Under the pieces are notes generated by a model. The model did no database searches. It had not been told where the DNA came from and saw only the letters and a list, made by a program, of their open reading frames with translations. A DNA stretch of 6,827 nt from DATJMJ01 sp035508795 (GTDB taxonomy: Bacteria; Actinomycetota; Acidimicrobiia; Acidimicrobiales; Palsa-688). This document shows, piece by piece, positions 1 to 5,100 of this stretch. Position 1 is the stretch's first letter. The number at the start of each line of letters is the position of its first letter. Position numbers and translations under genes: made by a program. The stretch lies in NCBI GenBank assembly GCA_035508795.1, contig DATJMJ010000250.1, positions 1 through 6,827 on the forward strand, read 5' to 3'.

Positions 1-1
1 A

Positions 2-112
2 GAGCAGGTGAGATCCGTAGACGTCGAACGTGTCGGCACCTTGGTCGGCGTGGTGCCGCCTGCCATCCTCGCCTCGCTGGACGAAGCGCTGAGGCTTCAT
101 CTAGCCCTGTAG
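2..112 (+). CDS. MazF/PemK-family toxin, C-terminal fragment (cut by left window edge)
   Basis: The open frame from base 2 to the TAG at 110-112 gives 36 residues. They start EQVRSVDVERVGTLVGVV and end LDEALRLHLAL. This closely matches the C-terminal end of MazF/PemK toxins, where a final beta strand (the 'Q-V-R-x-V-D' stretch) is followed by a helix ending in 'DEALRLHLGL'. Members of this family are about 110-120 residues long, so roughly two thirds lies off the left edge. Family knowledge: these are ribosome-independent mRNA endonucleases, neutralised by an antitoxin usually encoded just upstream. The catalytic residues are not visible here, so activity cannot be judged. The end of this frame overlaps the tail of a small minus-strand ORF (101-208). 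Confidence 0.8.
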   Translation, partial: EQVRSVDVERVGTLVGVVPPAILASLDEALRLHLAL

Positions 113-208
113 GCGAGCGGATGGCAGCGAAGGCACGGCCACGGGGCCTCCACCGACGTGAACCCCCGGCAGAACGCGAATTTCAATGGCGGTGTCGCTG
201 ATGGCCAT
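101..208 (-). pseudogene. Small 35-codon ORF with good RBS, probable truncated gene head
   Basis: On the minus strand an ATG at 208 follows AGGGGGA with a 5-base gap and reads MAISDTAIEIRVLPGVHV..., ending at TAG 103-101. I do not recognise the family. It lies 12 bases after the DUF2255 remnant's stop, in the same direction. It therefore has the position and translation signal of the next gene of an operon. It ends where sequence of the oppositely oriented toxin gene begins (toxin stop at 112), so the most economical reading is a gene start whose body was lost at this junction. A genuine short peptide gene cannot be excluded. The low residue complexity after position 18 argues that the tail is read-through. 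Confidence 0.3.
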
Positions 209-220
209 TGGGATCCCCCT

Positions 221-358
221 TCAGTTGTGGGTGCCGAGCGGCACCAGGCGAACAGTGACCTTGTGGGCGTCGGCGCCGAGAGAAGCCAGTTGGAGCTCCT
301 CCGCCTGGCCGATGCGCTCCAGTCGGTCCGAGCCCCAGGCCGACGGTGCTCCCAGCAT
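221..358 (-). pseudogene. DUF2255-family protein, truncated N-terminal half
   Basis: This frame encodes 45 residues starting at ATG 358-356, which overlaps the stop of the preceding cupin remnant as TGATG. The core, W-G-S-D-R-L-E-R-I-G-Q-A-E-E-L-Q-L-A-S-L, resembles the N-terminus of actinobacterial DUF2255 proteins, which typically read 'W-x-x-D-E-L-x-R-I-G-x-A-E-E-L-x-I-A-S'. A degraded version of the next beta strands follows (VTVRLVPLG), then a stop at 223-221. The family is usually about 120-130 residues, so more than half is missing. The family's biochemical function is not known. Its genes are often found beside zinc alcohol dehydrogenase and cupin genes in actinobacteria, which agrees with the neighbouring remnants. 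Assignment is from pattern memory only. Confidence 0.55.
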
Positions 359-495
359 CAGTGGCCTGCCTTCCGGTTGGCGGCGACGTTGAGCTGTGAC
401 GGTGGCAGGCCGCGGGTGATGGGGTCTACCCACACGTCTCCGGTGAATGTCTCCTCCGGGCCTTTGGTAGTGGGGGGTTTTGGACAGATCTCCAT
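358..495 (-). pseudogene. Cupin-domain protein, N-terminal remnant
   Basis: An ATG at 495, preceded by AGAAAGG seven bases upstream, opens a 45-residue frame with the stretch KGPEETFTGDVWVDPI. This is characteristic of small actinobacterial single-domain cupins (about 130-140 residues), which continue 'PGARTAWHSH...GQTLHV'. Here the similarity ends after about residue 41 (QLNVAANR), and a TGA at 360-358 follows a few codons later. All of the barrel that carries the metal-binding His/Glu residues is therefore gone. The next recognisable reading is the DUF2255 N-terminus in another frame. This indicates a deletion of roughly 90 codons plus the intergenic region, rather than a point mutation. 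It cannot encode a working cupin. Confidence 0.7.
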
Positions 496-504
496 GGCTT
501 TGCC

Positions 505-551
505 TTTCTGTGGTTTCAGCGCCGGTGCGGCCGAGCGGTCGCATTGTGCAT
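505..551 (-). pseudogene. Possible aldo-keto reductase start fragment
   Basis: Between the alcohol dehydrogenase stop and the cupin start there is a strong Shine-Dalgarno (GAAGGAG) followed nine bases later by ATG (551) and by a second ATG in another frame (544). From 544 the reading is MRPLGRTGAE, which resembles the very common N-terminus of aldo-keto reductases ('MRxRPLGRTGLEVSE'). The ATG at 551 gives only an 11-codon frame. Nothing of the reductase body is present; the cupin ribosome binding site follows almost at once. With only about ten matching residues this is suggestive, not proven. It could also be a chance reading in a leader region. Confidence 0.3.
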
Positions 552-599
552 TTACCCTTACTCCTTCTTTGTTTTCATGATGTTTTGCTGTGCTGACGG

Positions 600-1318
600 T
601 CAGGGCCGGACTAGGACCTTGAGGGCGGTGCGCTCGGCCATCGCCTTGTAGCCCGAAGCGACGTCGTCGAGGCTCACGGTCATGTCGAAGACCTTGCCCG
701 GTTGGACCTTGCCCTCCAACACGTCTGGCAGCAGCTCGTCGATGTAGGCCCGGGCGGGAGCGACGCCCCCGGTGAGGGTGACGTTGCGCATGAACACCGG
801 GAACGGCATCGGGACGTCGTCGTTCTGTGGCGCGCCCACGCGGCTCACGCTGCCGCCGTCACGAACCACCGCGAAGGCGGTTTCGATCGCCTCCTTGAGG
901 CCGACGCACTCGAGCACAGTGTGGGTGCCGTCGCCACCGGTCAGGTCCCGGACGCGCTCAATGCCTTCCTCGCCTTGTTCGGGGACGACGTCGGTGGCCC
1001 CGAACTGGGCTCCGAGGTCGGTGCGGGCCTTGTGGCGCCCCATCAAGATGATGCGCTCGGCCCCGAGCCGCTTTGCCGAGAGCACCGCCGACAAGCCGAC
1101 GGCCCCGTCGCCGATCACGGTGACGGTGGTCCGGGGGTTGACTATGGCGGCAGGAGGTCTGCAAGCCCTCTAGGCAGAAATCGCATGTCCCGTCAGACCA
1201 CACGAAGGGGGCCACGACGAGGTCCCCGGTCGCGAGGCCCTCCACCGCTGCACCGACGTCCTCGATTACGCCTCTCGACTCTGACGTCGCCTGCCCCGTG
1301 GATGATGGTGGCTCGCAT
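600..1318 (-). pseudogene. Zinc-dependent alcohol dehydrogenase (MDR family), broken by two internal deletions
   Basis: The start is intact: ATG 1318 with AAGGAG six bases upstream, reading MRATIIHGAGDVRVE, a standard N-terminus for actinobacterial zinc alcohol dehydrogenases. The frame then changes near 1270-1274 and resumes as VIEDVG...GDLVVAPFVWSDGTCDFC...TSCRH (about 1269-1144), the structural-zinc loop. It changes again near 1140-1150 and resumes as AIVNPRTTVTVIGDGAVGL. From there it runs open to TGA 602-600 and covers the Rossmann NAD(P)-binding domain (GDGAVGL) through the usual ending 'ALKVLVRP'. Full-length relatives are about 345 residues. Roughly 45 residues, including the catalytic-zinc Cys and the GHE motif, and then some 50 residues are missing. 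The protein cannot be an active zinc dehydrogenase. The frame from about 1118 down (172 residues) is still open and could be mistaken for a gene. Confidence 0.85.
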
Positions 1319-1330
1319 TTGGTTCTCCTT

Positions 1331-1358
1331 TTGTCTCCTGGGCGTTGTCTCCTGGGCG
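1331..1358. repeat. Perfect 14-bp tandem duplication
   Basis: TTGTCTCCTGGGCG occurs twice head to tail (1331-1344 and 1345-1358) with no mismatch. It lies just upstream of the dehydrogenase pseudogene's ribosome binding site. Read on the minus strand, each copy carries an extra AGGAG. An exact copy suggests a recent slippage duplication in unconstrained DNA; an operator is the alternative. Confidence 0.9.
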
Positions 1359-1410
1359 CGCCGGACCACGCCCTCTGCGGGGCCGTGTTGCGTGCCGCTC
1401 CTGTTCGGTT

Positions 1411-1440
1411 CGGGCCCCGGAGGGCTCAGGCCGGGGCTCG
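1411..1440. other. Inverted repeat (10-bp arms, 10-base loop), possible stem-loop at the end of the regulator remnant
   Basis: CGGGCCCCGG (1411-1420) pairs with CCGGGGCTCG (1431-1440) at nine of ten positions, the tenth being a G-T pair on the plus strand. It overlaps the stop codon (1428-1426) of the MmyB-type remnant, where a transcription terminator of that gene would be expected. There is no T-run on the minus-strand side, so it is not a classical intrinsic terminator. The right arm also forms an alternative 10-bp palindrome, GGCTCGAGCC (1435-1444). Confidence 0.45.
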
Positions 1441-1640
1441 AGCCTCCCGGTCCTGGCGTTCCCTCTCCAGGGTGACGGCCCAGCTGGCCAACAGGTCGAG
1501 GGCCTGCTGGGAAGCCGAACCATGTTCGGCGGTGTAGACGAGCATCGTGAGGTCCTCGCCGGGAAGCTCCACCAGCGAGTGCGATGCGCACACCCCTTCA
1601 TGTTGGTGCCCGCTAAGTCTCGCGACATGTGCCCGGTATG
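1426..1640 (-). pseudogene. MmyB-type (XRE family) transcriptional regulator, C-terminal remnant
   Basis: The recognisable part ends at the stop 1428-1426 and includes SLVELPGEDLTMLVYTAEHG followed by SASQQALDLLASWA. This matches the end of the MmyB-like ligand-binding domain of actinobacterial XRE regulators ('...LPGDPxQTLVxYTAEPGSPSxDALRLLASWA'). The upstream part of that domain (the 'HPxVGDLxLxYE' strand) and the whole DNA-binding half are absent. The left boundary near 1640 is approximate. Beyond it, the same frame is only the antisense of the secreted peptide gene. The remnant lies about 107 bp upstream of the dehydrogenase start on the same strand, so it was plausibly that operon's regulator. 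A regulator without its helix-turn-helix is non-functional. Confidence 0.65.
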
Positions 1641-1656
1641 TCTTGGGACCAGACAT
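1638..1656. promoter_or_regulatory. Small inverted repeat ATGTCT-N7-AGACAT
   Basis: Six-base perfect arms (1638-1643 and 1651-1656) flank a 7-base spacer about 85-100 bases upstream of the peptide gene's start. The size and position fit a dimer-binding operator, but six-base arms are not rare by chance in this much sequence. Confidence 0.25.
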
Positions 1657-1658
1657 CC

Positions 1659-1676
1659 CGGCAAGGTTTCGGCAAG
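1659..1676 (+). promoter_or_regulatory. Candidate SARP-type operator: CGGCAAG direct repeat with 11-bp period
   Basis: CGGCAAG occurs at 1659-1665 and again at 1670-1676, exactly 11 bp from start to start. A weaker third copy, CTCCAAA (4 of 7 matching), falls one further period on, at 1681. Family knowledge: SARP regulators bind heptamer direct repeats spaced by 11 bp, on one face of the helix, close upstream of the -10 element. A poor -10 candidate (AAGGAT, 1687-1692) lies ten bases after the second copy. The downstream gene pair includes a SARP-like regulator, so autoregulation is plausible. No binding evidence exists here. Confidence 0.35.
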
Positions 1677-1695
1677 ACGGCTCCAAAAGGATGGC

Positions 1696-1721
1696 GGTAC
1701 CAGCCCTCGAGCGCTGGTACC
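1696..1721. promoter_or_regulatory. 26-bp near-perfect palindrome in the leader of the secreted peptide gene
   Basis: GGTACCAGC (1696-1704) is the exact reverse complement of GCTGGTACC (1713-1721). The 8 bases between contain the palindrome CTCGAG (1706-1711), so the whole element is symmetric about 1708.5 with one mismatched pair (1705/1712). It ends two bases before the Shine-Dalgarno AGGAGG (1724-1729). As DNA it would suit a dimeric repressor. As RNA it would form a 9-bp stem immediately 5' of the ribosome binding site, able to affect translation or mRNA stability. Confidence 0.7.
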
Positions 1722-1738
1722 ACAGGAGGAGAGCCAAC

Positions 1739-2146
1739 ATGAACACCAAGAGGGCCAGGAACGCTCTACTTATTACTAGCGTCACGGCGTCGATAGCGCT
1801 TGCAGCAAGCCAAGCGGGCACTGCTATGGCAGTGGGCCACAACGCGACCCGCCCTGCGCTCGCAGTCAGCCGGGCCGTCGACAATATGGCGACTGCAAGT
1901 GCTTGCTCAGAGGCGCTGGCGACGCGGTCCCTCAGCACGGACAACTTCGATCGCCGAGCCCTGACCCCGGCGAGAAGTGACGCCATGTCACGCCTCAGTG
2001 GCCTGCCTTTCGGCGGCGCCGCCGCCTATAACCCAGAGATCGACGGCATGCCACCCAAATCCGCGGTAGAGCACTCGGTCGCGAGGCCTGCCCTGGCGTC
2101 CGGCCTGAGCGGCCTGCCCTTTGGTGGCGCCGCCGACTGCGTCTAG
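1739..2146 (+). CDS. Small secreted protein with duplicated LSGLPFGGAA motif, function unknown
   Basis: The frame gives 135 residues. The ATG at 1739 was chosen because AGGAGG sits nine bases upstream and a textbook signal peptide begins there. A basic N-region (K4, R5, R7) is followed by a hydrophobic stretch at about 9-23 and an Ala-Met-Ala cleavage site at 29-31. Longer readings upstream have neither. The mature part (about 104 residues) is Ala/Ser/Arg rich with no further membrane segment. It contains LSGLPFGGAA at 86-95 and again at 123-132, the second copy only three residues from the C-terminus. RPALA also recurs (38-42 and 116-120). There are two cysteines, C56 and C134. The two motif copies differ at five nucleotides, all silent, so the peptide sequence is conserved by selection. 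I do not recognise a family. Possible roles are a pro-peptide for a signalling or antimicrobial peptide, or a surface protein. The regulator gene follows after 33 bp and is probably cotranscribed. Confidence 0.8.
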   Translation: MNTKRARNALLITSVTASIALAASQAGTAMAVGHNATRPALAVSRAVDNMATASACSEALATRSLSTDNFDRRALTPARSDAMSRLSGLPFGGAAAYNPEIDGMPPKSAVEHSVARPALASGLSGLPFGGAADCV

Positions 2147-2179
2147 GCGAAGCTGAGACCACTGGCAGCCGGTGAGAAG

Positions 2180-5100
2180 ATGACCTCGGTGAGCGCGTCA
2201 GTGGGGATGGGCCTCGAAAACCCTCCCGTCGTTGAGGCCCGCCTGCTCGGACCGTTCGTCGTTTCATTGGAGGGGCGCGACGCAGGGCCCTGGGGGCGCC
2301 CAACCGCCCGGCGGCTCTGCCAGCTTGTCCTCGTCAGCCCAGGGCGGCGCGTCAGCCGCGAGGAGGCTTGCGAAGCGCTCTTCCCGGCGCTATCTGGCGA
2401 GGCCGCCACCGCTGCGCTCTACAAGGCGCTCTCTCTTGCTCGCTCGGTCCTCGGCGAGCTGGGGCCGCTCGGCGAGGGGTTGCTATGCGCCAACCGGAGC
2501 CACATATGGGTGTCGTCAGAGACCCCCCTGGAGGTGGACATCGCGTCGCACGAGCAGGCCTTGCGTAGCGCGCTCGGGACGTCGCCAGGACAGCAACGAG
2601 ACTCCGCGCTCGTCAATGCCCTCATCGCCGACGGTGTGCCGCTGGCAGAGGAGCCGGCGGCGGAGTGGGCCGTCCGGGCGCGCGAGCGCGTCGAGTACCT
2701 GCGCCAGGAGGCGCGGCTCGAACTCGCCCGGGACCGCGCGCGAGGGCTTGGCCAGGCGCGGCCCGAGGAGGTCCTAGCGGCTTGGCGCGCATGCTTTGAT
2801 GCTGACCCAGCCGACGAAGAGGCCGCCTCGGCGCTTATCCGGCTCTACGTGGCCCAGGGCCGCCGGCCGCTGGCGGTTGCAATCTACGAGCGCTGCGCGG
2901 AAGCACTAGCGGCGCTCGGGCTGCGGACCTCGCCCGCCCTCGAGGAGGTGCGCCCCCGCGTCGAGGGGGTGGATGCCGCTGACGGGCGCTTGGGGCAGCT
3001 AAAGGGCGACCTCGCCCCCGCCCGAACCGTGGGTGAGCGGCGGCTCGTGAGCACAGTCTTCGTAGAGCTTTCTCAAAACGGGGCCGTGGCTGACCCTGAG
3101 GACCTCCGTGAGCTCGTCGGCGTGGGTCTTGCGCGAGCTATCAGCGAGGCCGAGGCCTTCGGGGGCACCGTCGTGTCCGTCTCGGGGTCTGGGATGTCAG
3201 TCCTGTTCGGTGCGCCACAAAGCCACGAAGATGATCCCGAGCGAGCGTTACGTTCGGCGTTGCGCATCTCAGCCGCCTGTTCGCACGGCGACCACGGTGG
3301 CACCCGTCTCAGCAGCGGAACGGTTTTGCCGGGGATCTCTGGGCTATCGGTTTCGGCCCGGATCGGGGTCGAGACCGGCCCGGCCGTGGTGGGGCCGGTG
3401 GGGGGAGGCGGCAAGTTGGGTTACGGCGCCGTGGGAGAGGTCGTTGGCGCAGCTGCCGCGCTCCAGTCGGTCGCCAGACCAGGCTCTGTGCTGGTTGGGC
3501 CGGCCACCCGCGCCGCTACTGAGGGGATCTTTGAGTGGGGGCCAAGCGAGCAGGTCCTCCTGGCGCCGGACGCCAAGTCGCTCGCCGGCACCTATCTCGT
3601 CGCGCCACGGCCACGCCCTGCCGCCGAGGCTGGGCGACGCAGGTTGGCGGCTAGAGCGCCGCTCGTGGGCCGGGCGTCGGAGCTGGCAGTCCTTACAGAC
3701 GCGGTGCGGGCGACGGTGTCGTCCGGCCATGGCCAGGCCGTTGTGATAGTCGGCGAGCCCGGGCTCGGCAAAACCCGGCTCGTCGGCGAGTGCCGCAAGT
3801 ACTTCATGGGCTGGGTCGGAGCGGGATCCGGGCGGCTGCCTCTCTGGCTCGAGGGCCGTTGCGCCTCCTACGCTTCGTCCACGCCCTACGGGGCCTACCA
3901 GCAGCTCCTCAGCCGGTTCATCGGCACGCCATTGGAAGCAGGCGAGGAAGTAGTCCGCCCTGCCCTCGAGGCAGCCGTGCGGGCCGTGTTCGGCCGTGAC
4001 AGCGACCTCCTTCCCGTGCTCACCCGGATGATCGGCCTGCCTGCCGGCGCCCGGGGCGCGCACCTCGAGCGCATGGGGCCGGCGGCCCTGCAACACGAGA
4101 CCTTCTTGGCCGTGCGGTCGGTGCTTGCCCGCTTGCTGGAGAGGGGCCCCACCGTGCTGGCAATGGAGGACCTGCACTGGTGCGACCCCACGTCGCTCCG
4201 GCTTACCGCCGAGCTAGCGACGCTCGCTTTGACCGGCCCGCTCCTGGTGCTCCTGACGCGCCGTCCCGAGCCCGACCCGGGAGTCGGAGAGCTCGAGGCC
4301 GACCTCGCGGCCAACGCCGCGAGCCCTCTACGGCGAGTAGAGCTGGCCCCAGTGCAAAGATCAGATGAAAGGGCTCTCGCTCGTTCGCTTCTTGGCGGTA
4401 GCGTTGACGACGCGGTGGTAGAGGCGGCCTGTGAGGGGGCGGACGGCAACCCGCTGTTCTTAGAAGAACGGCTTGCGTCTCTCGTGGACTCCGGCGCCCT
4501 TAGCCGGGACGCCACCGGTTGGCGGTTCGGGGAGCCAGAAGCGGCTCCTCTCCCCGAGGCCCTCGAGCGGCTCATCCGGTCCCGGGCCGACCGCCTCAGC
4601 CTGCCCGCCAGGGAGGCCATAGTGGCGGCGTCGGTCCTCGGCGAGGAGGCTGAGCGCTCAGCGATCGACGCCGTAAGCGAGCTCGGCGAGGAACTGGACG
4701 GTGCTGTTAACGAGCTCGTCTCGGCTGGCCTCCTGGTGGAGGCTCGGCGCGAACCGGAGCCGTCTTACCGGTTCCGTCACGCTTTGATCCGAGAGGCTAC
4801 TTATCGCGGGCTGCTGCGCTCCCAACGCCGACAGCTTCACGCGCGGGCCGCCTGGCACCTCGAGGAAAACGCGCCCGAGCGAATACCCGAGCTCGCGCCC
4901 GTCCTCGGGAGGCACTTCGCCGCCGCTGGCGAAAGCGAGCGCGCCGTTCACTACCTCGAGCTGGCCGGCGACCTCGCCGCACGGGTGTTCAGCAACGAGG
5001 AAGCCATTGACCTGTACCGCCAGGTACTCGAGGTTATCGACGGGGACTCCAAATCGGTGGGCACGGCGAGAGCTCCTAGGAAGGCGCATGTCCAAGGGGC

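Noticed and set aside
158..580. 140-residue plus-strand open frame opposite the cupin/DUF2255 remnants
   Set aside because: It has no ribosome binding site and no family features. The recognisable protein similarity is on the minus strand, so this is a shadow.
702..1475. 257-residue plus-strand open frame opposite the alcohol dehydrogenase
   Set aside because: It is the antisense of a clear dehydrogenase sequence, with His/Gly/Arg-rich composition typical of shadow frames in high-GC DNA.
1603..1642. TTGGTG ... TATGTC as a -35/-10 promoter for the peptide gene
   Set aside because: The spacing between the boxes is far too long for a standard promoter, and the matches are poor.
1641..1986. Upstream part of a 186-residue minus-strand frame containing a hydrophobic stretch (about 1740-1830)
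   Set aside because: It is the complement of the secreted peptide gene, whose signal peptide, ribosome binding site and silent repeat changes show that the plus strand is coding. Only the end of this frame (1426 to about 1640) has family similarity.
3344..4177. 277-residue minus-strand open frame inside the large regulator
   Set aside because: It is the antisense of the cyclase-like and ATPase domains, with no start signal or recognisable domain.
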